Source: a virus
IMG/VR virus record: IMGVR_UViG_3300011115_000949
Coordinates: 35,849-99,848 of that record
Direction: 5' to 3' (one strand)
Length of the DNA: 64,000 nucleotides
Part shown: positions 1 through 8,889 of the stretch, one piece after another
Layout of the letters: every line of letters begins with the position of its first letter
Numbering within the stretch: position 1 is the first letter of the stretch
Program-made: the position numbers and the translations under genes
The notes under the pieces: model-generated
What the model saw: only the letters and a program-made list of their open reading frames with translations
What the model was told of the DNA's origin: nothing
Databases searched by the model: none

Positions 1-1038
1 TTGAGGATTGATATCTTTTATATCTGTAGTGAATTTATGGCCCGAAATTGGACATTCTATAAATCTATCGTTTGTGAACTTCGCCCACAACTCATTTACA
101 TAAGATTCAATTAATTCAAAAAATTCAATGTATTTGTATTCATTGTATATACCTCCATACAACTGTTTAAACATTAATGTTTTAGCTTCTATTAAAGGAA
201 TATCTGCTTCACGAGCAAAGTATTGATACGGTGTTTCGTTTTTAAAATCGTATCCAATTAGCTGAGCTGCTAATGTTGGGTGGTAAGCACTTACATCCAG
301 TTCAATAAACTGTCCGTTTTTAGGCACAAATGCTGCTCTACATCCATTATCTTTAGTTAGCGCAGCAAAATTAATCCCATTAAAACTATTGGATGGTCTT
401 CCAGTTGTGGTGTAGAGGTTATACTGAGTGTAAATCTTACTATTTTGTATAGAATATTGTTCATGGTTCAATTCGAAATATTTGTTAAAAATGCTCTCAT
501 TTAATTTAATGCCGTTTTTCTCAATGCCTAGGAAAACGTTAGTTAAACGGTTATAATACTTGATATTCGCGGGTTTAATACAGTATTGTTTAATTTGGTT
601 GTATATAAGTTCACAACGTTCATAATGTTTAACTAATGGTATGACTGTGTTGAGGTCTAATTGATCTCCAAATCGTTGATAAAAGAATTCATGTGTTGGG
701 GTTGTTGGTTCAGGTAGTTCAGGAGATAAAAATGATACATCAATTATGTTTTTTAGTTGAAACGAATATAAAAACGATTTTCTATCTCTAACATATAATT
801 CTTCAAATGAATTAAGTAATGAATTTACTGCTGTTTTATTAAGTGATAGTGCTTCGTTATGTTTAAGGCATAAAACATAACCTTTGTTATCGTCTGTGGG
901 TTTAACATACAATAATGATAACTCATTTATTGCTGGGTGGGCATAGTCGTTGTAGTATATTGGTTCAACAAAAGCACGACTGTATCCGGTGTGGATAAAT
1001 TCATTTAATTGTTCTGTTGTTTCAACAATATAAAACAT
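1..1038 (-). CDS. Family A DNA polymerase (3' end outside window)
   Basis: The ATG is at 1038 and the frame stays open to the left edge, giving 346 codons with no stop. I recognise a pol I-type polymerase domain. A TTTGRPSN segment near residue 215 matches the T-x-GRLSS-type motif. ELDVSAYHPTLAAQL near residue 248 matches motif A (DxSxxE, with H replacing E). KTLMFKQLYGG near residue 285 matches motif B (KxxxxxxYG). The first 140 or so residues could be a weak exonuclease-like or linker region; I see no complete DEDD exonuclease set. The protein is expected to replicate phage DNA. It lies downstream of the tail genes on the same strand. The C-terminal catalytic motif lies outside the window, so activity cannot be judged. 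Confidence 0.85.
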   Translation of the reverse strand, partial: MFYIVETTEQLNEFIHTGYSRAFVEPIYYNDYAHPAINELSLLYVKPTDDNKGYVLCLKHNEALSLNKTAVNSLLNSFEELYVRDRKSFLYSFQLKNIIDVSFLSPELPEPTTPTHEFFYQRFGDQLDLNTVIPLVKHYERCELIYNQIKQYCIKPANIKYYNRLTNVFLGIEKNGIKLNESIFNKYFELNHEQYSIQNSKIYTQYNLYTTTGRPSNSFNGINFAALTKDNGCRAAFVPKNGQFIELDVSAYHPTLAAQLIGYDFKNETPYQYFAREADIPLIEAKTLMFKQLYGGIYNEYKYIEFFELIESYVNELWAKFTNDRFIECPISGHKFTTDIKDINPQ

Positions 1039-1063
1039 AACCTTTTACCTGAATGTAATAACC

Positions 1064-1756
1064 TTAGTTAGGTTTCCAAAATCTAAGATAATTTTCGTTA
1101 AGAAATTTATTTAAAAAAGGTAATTTAAAAGTATCCATCATGTGTTTTGTTACATTTTTATTTATTTTAAATACTTCTTTTTCTTCTCCAGATATTATCC
1201 ATTGGTATTTAATAGGAATAAATAATTCCCAAACATAAGAAGGATCTTTTTGGCTTAAACCATTATATGTATCTTTATTTATTTCTATATAATTAATTTC
1301 ATTTGTTTTTTTACAAAAATATCTTGTAAATTCTCCTAATTTATAATCATCTGGGGTAGGTTTAGGGTTATAACTTGCAGGATATTTTTGTTTGGGTGGA
1401 TTACTAATGTCAATATTTTTTAGTTGAAGATAATTAGATATTACTTTAACATCTGATATATTATAATGGCCAAATGCTTCTCTATCTAAAGGGTTAGAAG
1501 CAATCGCTTCTACATCTGTTGGATAGTATGCTATTTCTACTTCATTTAAAGGAATACCATTGATAGGTGAGGATTGCTTATTAAATTTTATTAATTCTAC
1601 ACTAGTAGCATCTTGGGGTCCTTCCCCTGTAAAAAATTTACCGTCTGATGTACTCCAATACTTACCAGCATACTGGTTTCCTGTTGATTTTATAATAAAT
1701 TCTTGATCATTTATTGTAAACAGATTTATTTTTATTTGAGATAATGGATAATACAT
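1064..1756 (-). CDS. Conserved virion-associated protein of unknown function
   Basis: A 230-residue protein with no signal peptide or membrane segment. It starts MYYPLSQIKINLFT and has a Gly/Tyr/Trp-rich early stretch (NQYAGKYWSTSDGKFFTG, residues 28-45). This type of small protein recurs beside tail genes of Bacteroidota phages, but I know no function for it. It begins 3 nt after the stop of the hub/amidase gene and is probably cotranslated with it. Placement at the end of the baseplate block suggests a baseplate or fibre-linked role, which is inference. Confidence 0.6.
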   Translation of the reverse strand: MYYPLSQIKINLFTINDQEFIIKSTGNQYAGKYWSTSDGKFFTGEGPQDATSVELIKFNKQSSPINGIPLNEVEIAYYPTDVEAIASNPLDREAFGHYNISDVKVISNYLQLKNIDISNPPKQKYPASYNPKPTPDDYKLGEFTRYFCKKTNEINYIEINKDTYNGLSQKDPSYVWELFIPIKYQWIISGEEKEVFKINKNVTKHMMDTFKLPFLNKFLNENYLRFWKPN

Positions 1757-1758
1757 AT

Positions 1759-4700
1759 TTATTTTCTACCAACTCTTATTAATAATTTTACTAATTCTAA
1801 TGTAGGCATAGAATCATTTTTAATATTTGCCCAACATCTATGAGTTATTATACTAAGATTTTTTTCGTAATTTGGTTGTATAGGGAATACTCGTCTAAAA
1901 GTATTTTCTCCTTCCCATACAAAAGGTTTCATTCCATGTTTTTGAAACATTTCATGTATCCATGCTTCTAAAGCTTTAATTTGAGCAGGACTATATTCTT
2001 GAGCATAACCGGTTTCTCTACCCGCTGAGTCTTTACAATATGTTGAATTTTTGTAGTCTTTTCTATCACAAAGAGGCTTTAAATTCCAATCTGTCATAGC
2101 ACTAATCCCATCTCCTAATGATACCATTCTGTTATTCCACCCTTTATTCATAAAATATTTTTTGGGCCCCTCAGCATCTTCTATATATTGACCTATTCCA
2201 TAACTATAATGTTTAAAAACTCCTTTAACATTATCTCTTCTCAAAGCCCCAACATTATCAATTTCAATTCCTATTCCAAATGCGTTTGCATCTCCTCCTG
2301 TAGTATTATATGAGGCTTTATCATTTGGCATTCTAAGTATTTCTCCTAACCCATTTAAAACATATGGTGCGCCAGGAGCCCATCTAAAATTAGGTTTTCC
2401 ATTTATTGGAGTTCCGTTTACAGCACACCACCCCCACCATCCCACTCCACCAAATTCACCAGAATATTGGGGAGAGTATTTAGCCCAACCTGCAGTATGA
2501 TGAATTACTACTGAAGTTTTTTTATATTCTGAGGTGGTAAAAGATTTATTAGGTTGACAAATATCATAATTTGTTGCTTTTAACCAGCGTATGGGGGTAC
2601 CTTGCGTATCTATTTCTGTAAACCCAGGAGATCTTTTAAGATATGATTTACAATCAGTATTATTAACATATGTGTTTGCAGTATTAGTAGTGTTTCTACC
2701 TTGTGGTCTACTTTCTGCTGTGTTTGTTGATGGTGAAGGAGCTGTTTGAGTTGGAGTTGGGATACCAGTCGCAGTCACATTCCCCCTACCAACATCAGAT
2801 GTAACATCTGTAGCTTCAATTTTTGGAACAGATACAGTTTCTATTGTAGTGTTCCATGTGTTATTTTCTATTTTATGAGTTACTCCTTTAATAATAAAAT
2901 CTAAAACATCAGGATAATTTGATGGTAAAAATGAAGCATCTATTTTTAATTTTTGATATATTTTTACACCCGCTAATCCATCCATAGTTACAGATACATT
3001 TAATGGAAAAAATCCTTTACTACTAGTAGGGTTAACAGGTTTTTTCTTATTTTGTATTTCTTTTTGCAAGGTTTCATATTGTATAACTAATTGCAAATAT
3101 TTTGAATACATCTCAGATGAAGAATCTCCTTCATTTAAATTATAATTATCAAAACTATCTTTCCACTTTACTTCTTCACTAAACCATTTAAAAAATCTAT
3201 TTATTAAAGGTTCATTTTCTTTAAATAATGTATCTAAATCTTGTGGTTTGGGAGGAAAATCATTACTGTTTGTTTCAGTTGGATATTGTAGTTTTTCTTT
3301 AATTATAGGTTCTAAACCTTCATTCCATTTAGAAAATGCTGTAGCATCTTCTCCTACTATTGATCCATTTGCTGTTGCTCCTATAGTAATTAATGATGCT
3401 AATTGATTAGATATTTCTGTTTTTATAGATATATCTTTTATGAATCCAGCTTGAGTACCATTATCGTAATACCCCTGAACTAATAATGCTGGGGAATTAT
3501 CATACTTATTTTCTTCATCAGGGTATACTCCTTTAGGAAGAGGAGTTTCATCTACAAATTGTAATTCATTAGTATTTTCAATTATATTAACACTTAAAGT
3601 GTTTATTCCTCCTAAAGCTGAGTTTATACTATCTAGTATAGTTTGAATTAAATCAATTAATGTTAATTCATTTTTTTCATTTTTTAATTCACTCATTTTT
3701 TTTAAAACAAACCCCATATTTACATAAACATTATTTAAATTTCCTATAAGAGTTTTATTATCTTGAGCAAGATATTTAAATGAAGTTGTTGAATCATTAA
3801 GAAAAGGATAAATTTCAAGAGGTGCTTTATCTGGGTTAAGTTTATTATCAAAAAATGGATGTGGAGCTATATTAAATCCTCCTACTAGGCATATTCTTAA
3901 ATCTCCTGATAATTGAGAATTATGAGTATACATAGGGATTGGTTCGTCTAAATCTATTTTATTATCTTTATTAAATTTTACAATTTTTAAAACTGGTTCT
4001 CTAGTTTTTGAATCTATTGGGACTATGTTTTGGAGTAAAAATCTTAGCCACCCAAATTTAACGTAATATACTTGAGTTTGATCGGTTGAAAGGCTTAAAT
4101 AACGCCCGGCTTTATTAAGTCTAAACCCATTATCTGTAATAAGACCTACAATTGTTGCATATATAGTTTTTGTAAGTTGAAATCCATCTCCGTCATATCG
4201 ACTTGAATTTGCTAAAAAATCAACGTTACCATCTAATTCTTGATAGTATTTAAAAAATTCATTCCCAATATAGTGACTATATCTATGTGCTGTTATCCAT
4301 TCCCAATCATTATTTAATTCTTCTTCAGTAGATTTTGAAGTATCCTCAGTTGGATTTTCTTTTGTTCCAACTTTTACATTTGCTTTAAGAGATTCTACGA
4401 CAGCTCCTATGCTTATTAATTTTAAATCAACATCATATGATCCATCTTTATTGTATGAAAAACTAAAGTTTTGAACTCTACCATACATTCCATCATAATT
4501 ACCTCCAGATTCTTCTCTTTTTTTTTCTAATGCTTTTAATACATCATTATCTTTTTGATATGCTCTTTTTGAAAATTCTGAAGATATACTATAGTTAGGG
4601 TTTGCATTAACATTTCCAGATGAATCAATTACAATTGAATGTCCCCATTCAAGTAGCATAGGGAACCCTAATCTTAAATAAAGTATATCAATAATTTCTA

Positions 4701-5172
4701 ATTGTTTTCTATTCCATACTTTAATATTTACACTACCATCTCTAATAGCACCTCTATTTCTAAATTTAGTTTCAGCAGAAGTAATACCGGGCATTGGTCT
4801 ATATCCTTGTTCTAGTCCTCCTAATCCATATGCGTTTGTATTTAAAACACTGTCCCCTGTTGATAATCCTTCAAACATTTTTTTACCGTAAGTAGCAGAG
4901 TCTTGATACGTTCCTCCAAATAATACAAAACGAGAATTTAACCCATCTGCCCCTGTTAAACCGGGACCCGATATTCCTAATTTATTTAATCGTTTTTGAC
5001 CTTCTGAATTTACTATTACTCCAGAAGTAAGTTTAACCCAACCTGTTTTAGAATTTAAATAATTTAGTTGACTTTGAGTTCTATTAAACGAACCGTGAAG
5101 TTTTTGTCGGGCGGTTATTTGATTATATACATAATCATCAAATGGTTCTCCGACTATATTTCCTTGTGCCAT
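1759..5172 (-). CDS. Baseplate hub protein with C-terminal peptidoglycan amidase
   Basis: A 1137-residue protein. The first 840 or so residues look like a baseplate hub or spike protein; a segment near residue 235 (GRVQNFSFSYNKDGSYDVDL) is typical of hub domains with gp27-like folds. A Pro/Thr/Ser-rich linker (about residues 795-850) leads to an N-acetylmuramoyl-L-alanine amidase (Amidase_2/PGRP-type) domain over the last 250 residues. Visible motifs are VVIHHTAG (first zinc His), GIGIEIDN (catalytic Glu region) and ITHRCWANIKND (second His plus likely third ligand). This would serve as the tail-tip lysin, the role that gp5 lysozyme has in T4, but with amidase chemistry. It lies between the LysM-like baseplate gene and the 230-residue gene. 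Confidence 0.8.
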   Translation of the reverse strand: MAQGNIVGEPFDDYVYNQITARQKLHGSFNRTQSQLNYLNSKTGWVKLTSGVIVNSEGQKRLNKLGISGPGLTGADGLNSRFVLFGGTYQDSATYGKKMFEGLSTGDSVLNTNAYGLGGLEQGYRPMPGITSAETKFRNRGAIRDGSVNIKVWNRKQLEIIDILYLRLGFPMLLEWGHSIVIDSSGNVNANPNYSISSEFSKRAYQKDNDVLKALEKKREESGGNYDGMYGRVQNFSFSYNKDGSYDVDLKLISIGAVVESLKANVKVGTKENPTEDTSKSTEEELNNDWEWITAHRYSHYIGNEFFKYYQELDGNVDFLANSSRYDGDGFQLTKTIYATIVGLITDNGFRLNKAGRYLSLSTDQTQVYYVKFGWLRFLLQNIVPIDSKTREPVLKIVKFNKDNKIDLDEPIPMYTHNSQLSGDLRICLVGGFNIAPHPFFDNKLNPDKAPLEIYPFLNDSTTSFKYLAQDNKTLIGNLNNVYVNMGFVLKKMSELKNEKNELTLIDLIQTILDSINSALGGINTLSVNIIENTNELQFVDETPLPKGVYPDEENKYDNSPALLVQGYYDNGTQAGFIKDISIKTEISNQLASLITIGATANGSIVGEDATAFSKWNEGLEPIIKEKLQYPTETNSNDFPPKPQDLDTLFKENEPLINRFFKWFSEEVKWKDSFDNYNLNEGDSSSEMYSKYLQLVIQYETLQKEIQNKKKPVNPTSSKGFFPLNVSVTMDGLAGVKIYQKLKIDASFLPSNYPDVLDFIIKGVTHKIENNTWNTTIETVSVPKIEATDVTSDVGRGNVTATGIPTPTQTAPSPSTNTAESRPQGRNTTNTANTYVNNTDCKSYLKRSPGFTEIDTQGTPIRWLKATNYDICQPNKSFTTSEYKKTSVVIHHTAGWAKYSPQYSGEFGGVGWWGWCAVNGTPINGKPNFRWAPGAPYVLNGLGEILRMPNDKASYNTTGGDANAFGIGIEIDNVGALRRDNVKGVFKHYSYGIGQYIEDAEGPKKYFMNKGWNNRMVSLGDGISAMTDWNLKPLCDRKDYKNSTYCKDSAGRETGYAQEYSPAQIKALEAWIHEMFQKHGMKPFVWEGENTFRRVFPIQPNYEKNLSIITHRCWANIKNDSMPTLELVKLLIRVGRK

Positions 5173-5177
5173 AACAT

Positions 5178-5474
5178 TTATGAATTTAATTTATTAAAAT
5201 TACTTACTATAATATTAGCATTATCAGGTATTCTAATTTGTATTCCTTCTGGTATTACTAATGAATTTTGGGGCAAAAAATTATTTGCTGTAGATATAAT
5301 CCACCACAATGATTGATCTTGATAATATTGGTTTGCTAAAATATCAAATCTATCTCCTTGAACTGTTGTAACATAAATATCATTCTCATTTAATGGAATT
5401 TCAGGATATTTAACTGTCCTATAAACAGGTTTATTATTTATTTTTATTGTTGGTATGTTTAAATAACGGTTCAC
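5178..5474 (-). CDS. LysM-like baseplate wedge protein (gp53-like)
   Basis: A 98-residue protein. From about residue 35 it carries a LysM-like repeat: GDRFDILANQYYQDQSLWW, then IISTANN and an IPEGIQIRIP end. Short LysM-fold proteins of this type sit in contractile-tail baseplates (T4 gp53, and XkdP-like proteins in other phages) and connect hub and wedge. It lies 5 nt upstream of the hub/amidase gene and 7 nt downstream of the 1039-residue structural gene, as expected for a baseplate operon. The function is assigned by motif and position. Confidence 0.72.
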   Translation of the reverse strand: MNRYLNIPTIKINNKPVYRTVKYPEIPLNENDIYVTTVQGDRFDILANQYYQDQSLWWIISTANNFLPQNSLVIPEGIQIRIPDNANIIVSNFNKLNS

Positions 5475-5481
5475 AATTTAA

Positions 5482-8400
5482 TTATTTTTTAGCTTTAATT
5501 TTAAATAATTCTTCTTTTTTAGGAATAATTGGAGTAACTCCAGGAATGCCTGTAAATGATTTTTGTGGGCCAAATTTATTATTTATTGCATTAAGTTCGG
5601 CTGTAGAAAGAGTTTTAGCATACGGACTTGATATATATGTTGTGCCTGTAGTTTTGTCTGTAACAATAACATTTGATCTATCTGATTGTAGAGGTTTTGG
5701 TAAAAAATCTTTATTATTTATTCCTTTAGGAACAGGTGTATCTTTAGGAGGAACAGGTGTGTCTCTATCACCTCCATTGTTAGTTTCTATTGGAGGCCTT
5801 GGTGGTAGAGGTGGGTATGTGGGATCAATAACTTTAATTGTTGGTTTAATTGTTATTGGGTCGGGTGTTGAAGATTTAATTTTAATTGGGTCTATTTTTT
5901 CAAGTTTAGATTCTTCAGTTTGTACAATTGGATCACCACATGCTTCTGATGTTTGATCTTCTCCTTTAAAATTATCATATCCACTATATGCCCCATCTGT
6001 AAGACTAATAAATGGTGTGTTTTTTAAATTATTCCATTGAGCTTTTCTAGGAACAAAATCATGAATTGGGGTAAAGCTAAATCCTGTAACTTTTATAATG
6101 TGGGCTAATTCTTTAACTGATTTATCTTTGTCTCCTTTTGCATCAATTCCTATCTCCCAAGGAGTATTTTCATCCATTTCAAATGATAATCCAGTTATAA
6201 ATCCAACTTGTTCATAAAAATATCCACCAATTGTTAGTGAAACTAAAGGACCTCGCATATAACCGTATCCACTATAATCCGGGGCTAAATTTGAAGCTAA
6301 ATAATTTAGTTTTCTATACATTACCATTAATTCTTTTTTAGATTGAGCGGCTACTGTAAACGATAATGAAACTTTTCTATCAAATCCCTTATAAGTATAA
6401 AAATTTTCACCTCTTCCCACATACTGCATAGAATCCCAATTTCCAGTGTAATTATCTGTTATACTTCCTAAAAATGCTCTAAAATGCATATATACTTTAT
6501 TACTACTTCCTCCACTATCAATAGCCGCTATTCTAAATTGAATTAAATCATTTGTAGGTTTATTTATATCGTCAGGACCACTACTGTTATATAATTCTAA
6601 AGCATTTATTTTATCATAAGAAGTAGAAGAAGCAGCTCCAGAACCATTATAACCATAACTATAATTTTTTATATTTCTATCTGATGGATAAAATCCTGGG
6701 TCTCCTAAATTTACTCTCTTTTCAAGATAATATTCATCATAATCTGGGGAAGTTGAAAGTACGTTAAAAGCCGTTTTCTTTTGAATTGGATCATCTAATA
6801 ATTTAGCTCTTGCTCTTATTTTACATCTAAAATCAAAAGGACGTACTCCATTATATTTAGTAATAGGATTAAATTTTTCAAGTGAAAGTGTAGTTGTTTC
6901 ATTTAAATCTTCTTGATACCAAGTATAAGCATTTCCTACTACAGCTATTGAATCTCCTCCAACCCCTACTTCAAGTACTGTTCCCCATTTACTGCCAAAA
7001 GAATAAACCTTTGGTTGTTCATTTCCTTGATAATAATTGTTATAAGATGTACTAAACAATGATGCTTTCCAGTTTACGTCTTTAATAGCGTTCATCATGT
7101 CTTCTACATCTAAATTTTTATTAGAGCCAAAGTAAGCAGCATATGTAGTTGTTAAATTAATAGGTAATACGCGGGATGGGTATACATTTCCTGTTATTTC
7201 ATTATTTCTATGAAATACACCAGACTCTAATTTTATTTTATTAAATGTTTGTGATATAGCATTACCATTATCATCAAAAGAAGTAATTAATACACGAGGG
7301 TCAATATCATTAGAAGGTTGATGAAGTGGAGGTTGTTCTGGCAAAGTGTCACCATCATCTATTACTCCTCTAAATAATAATCCTGTTCTACTTAAAAAAG
7401 TTTTTTTAGGATTTTTTCTAAATGAAGGAAGAAATCCTTCAGCCGGAGATCCGTTTTCATTTCTATAAACACTAGGGTTAAATTTGAATATAGTAGAAGA
7501 GTCTCCAGATAAATTATATCCATCTTCACCTTCAGGAAATAATAAATTAGGATTACTGTCGTCAGATATTATTTTTGAATAAACACTACTTAATGTATTT
7601 CCATTTAATATTCTTCCACCTTCAAGAAATACAGATGGACGAGTAAAGGTACTAAAATCTCCTACTCCTGATTCTTTAAAACCAGCATAATATAAAGGTA
7701 AACTAGGGTTATTAATTCCTGTTCTTAATGGAGCCGCTCCAAAACTGTCAGTAGCAAATTTAATTCGAGTTTGACCTATTCCTAAAATAGACCCAGGACC
7801 ACCAGTATATGTAATAATATCTGGGGCCATTGATGTATTGTACTGTTTAAAATACCAAAGATTAAGTAGTCTATTTGTAAATTTGCCTGGTACTTGAACA
7901 GTTGTTGGGGGTAAATACTGGGGTATTCCTTGCTCTTCTGGGGTTTGAGGAGGGTTAAAATTTATTGGATCATTTGTTACATCAAGTCCTTCTACTTTTC
8001 TAGTATATGTTTCTAAATTATAATTATCTACAGATTGCTGAGCACTTAAATATGCAGGATTTACTTCTGGATAATTTACATATGAGTTAGGGAATTTATT
8101 GTTGTTATTAAAATTTAAAGGGGAGTTATATGTCCCCATTACTTCTTGATATGTCTTTATAGAACCTCTTAAACCAGGAATTGGGTTTAATCCCTGTTTA
8201 TTAAAATGAAAACCAAATGCATTAACACCTGCTTGAGCTAATGTAGATAGAGGTGTATAAACGCCTTCATTTAATATTTTACCACTAGCTTCTGTTCTTG
8301 GGGCTAATCTAGAAAGTAAATTTTGTTTTAATGTAAATGCTATTCCATTAAAAGACTTTACATCAGCAAAATACTTACCTAACCTAATTACATCTGTTAC

Positions 8401-8601
8401 AGATGATATAGGAGCACCTACTACTCCACCACGTAGTAAAAAATCATTGCTTAAAAAATTTAAAGCTGGGGGTAAATTAACATTAAAGGGTTTTTTAATA
8501 TAAGGTTGATTACTAGAACTTCCCCCTTCCCTGTCGTGTCCGTATTTTAAACTTTTTAAGCCGGTATCAGGTAATATATCTCCTAATGATATAAAAGCCA
8601 T
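5482..8601 (-). CDS. Large tail/baseplate structural protein
   Basis: A 1039-residue protein, not recognised as any named T4 gene product. The N-terminus (MAFISLGDILPDTGLKSL) and the segment SGKILNEGVYTPLSTLAQAG near residue 103 belong to a type that recurs in tail modules of Bacteroidota myophages. It is rich in Asn, Ser, Gly and Tyr and has a long Pro-rich tail with PPLPPRPP near residue 950. No membrane segment or catalytic motif is visible. It lies between the tape measure side and the LysM-like gene. Its ATG overlaps the previous gene's stop (TAATG), implying coupled translation. A baseplate or tail-tip role is inferred from context. Confidence 0.7.
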   Translation of the reverse strand: MAFISLGDILPDTGLKSLKYGHDREGGSSSNQPYIKKPFNVNLPPALNFLSNDFLLRGGVVGAPISSVTDVIRLGKYFADVKSFNGIAFTLKQNLLSRLAPRTEASGKILNEGVYTPLSTLAQAGVNAFGFHFNKQGLNPIPGLRGSIKTYQEVMGTYNSPLNFNNNNKFPNSYVNYPEVNPAYLSAQQSVDNYNLETYTRKVEGLDVTNDPINFNPPQTPEEQGIPQYLPPTTVQVPGKFTNRLLNLWYFKQYNTSMAPDIITYTGGPGSILGIGQTRIKFATDSFGAAPLRTGINNPSLPLYYAGFKESGVGDFSTFTRPSVFLEGGRILNGNTLSSVYSKIISDDSNPNLLFPEGEDGYNLSGDSSTIFKFNPSVYRNENGSPAEGFLPSFRKNPKKTFLSRTGLLFRGVIDDGDTLPEQPPLHQPSNDIDPRVLITSFDDNGNAISQTFNKIKLESGVFHRNNEITGNVYPSRVLPINLTTTYAAYFGSNKNLDVEDMMNAIKDVNWKASLFSTSYNNYYQGNEQPKVYSFGSKWGTVLEVGVGGDSIAVVGNAYTWYQEDLNETTTLSLEKFNPITKYNGVRPFDFRCKIRARAKLLDDPIQKKTAFNVLSTSPDYDEYYLEKRVNLGDPGFYPSDRNIKNYSYGYNGSGAASSTSYDKINALELYNSSGPDDINKPTNDLIQFRIAAIDSGGSSNKVYMHFRAFLGSITDNYTGNWDSMQYVGRGENFYTYKGFDRKVSLSFTVAAQSKKELMVMYRKLNYLASNLAPDYSGYGYMRGPLVSLTIGGYFYEQVGFITGLSFEMDENTPWEIGIDAKGDKDKSVKELAHIIKVTGFSFTPIHDFVPRKAQWNNLKNTPFISLTDGAYSGYDNFKGEDQTSEACGDPIVQTEESKLEKIDPIKIKSSTPDPITIKPTIKVIDPTYPPLPPRPPIETNNGGDRDTPVPPKDTPVPKGINNKDFLPKPLQSDRSNVIVTDKTTGTTYISSPYAKTLSTAELNAINNKFGPQKSFTGIPGVTPIIPKKEELFKIKAKK

Positions 8602-8855
8602 TATTGTGGCAAGTTATTAATATACTGTGTTGGAGTTAAACCATTCAAATCTAACTGTGATGGAGCAGGTAAAATATTAGCAGCTCCGTCAATATATTGC
8701 TGATATTGAGCGTTTACAGTTTGAGCATTAGCTCCATTAAGTGAATACTCTTGTAATTCAGATTGAGGAGTAGATAATGGATTTATTGCTACTGATCCAC
8801 CATTTGCTATAGATAGTGTAGATCCTTGAAGTGTTAGTTTGTTTAATAATCCCAT
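8601..8855 (-). CDS. Small structural-cluster protein of unknown function
   Basis: An 84-residue protein starting MGLLNKLTLQGSTLS and ending LTPTQYINNLPQ. It has no membrane segment or enzyme motif and is rich in Asn, Gln, Ala and Ser. It follows the tape measure gene and has its own promoter-like motif 23 nt before the ATG. Its stop shares a base with the next start. A minor virion or assembly protein is the best guess. Confidence 0.6.
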   Translation of the reverse strand: MGLLNKLTLQGSTLSIANGGSVAINPLSTPQSELQEYSLNGANAQTVNAQYQQYIDGAANILPAPSQLDLNGLTPTQYINNLPQ

Positions 8856-8878
8856 AATATTATGTTTTTAATTGTTTG

Positions 8879-8888
8879 TTATAAATAT
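8879..8888 (-). promoter_or_regulatory. Promoter-like motif upstream of the 84-residue gene
   Basis: Exact ATATTTATAA on the coding strand, followed by CAAAC; 23 nt before the ATG at 8855. Confidence 0.55.
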
Positions 8889-8889
8889 A

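Noticed and set aside
5447-5956. Plus-strand ORF of 169 residues
   Set aside because: It lies antisense to the Pro-rich end of the 1039-residue gene, with a low-complexity Gly/Leu/Ser translation and no start context.
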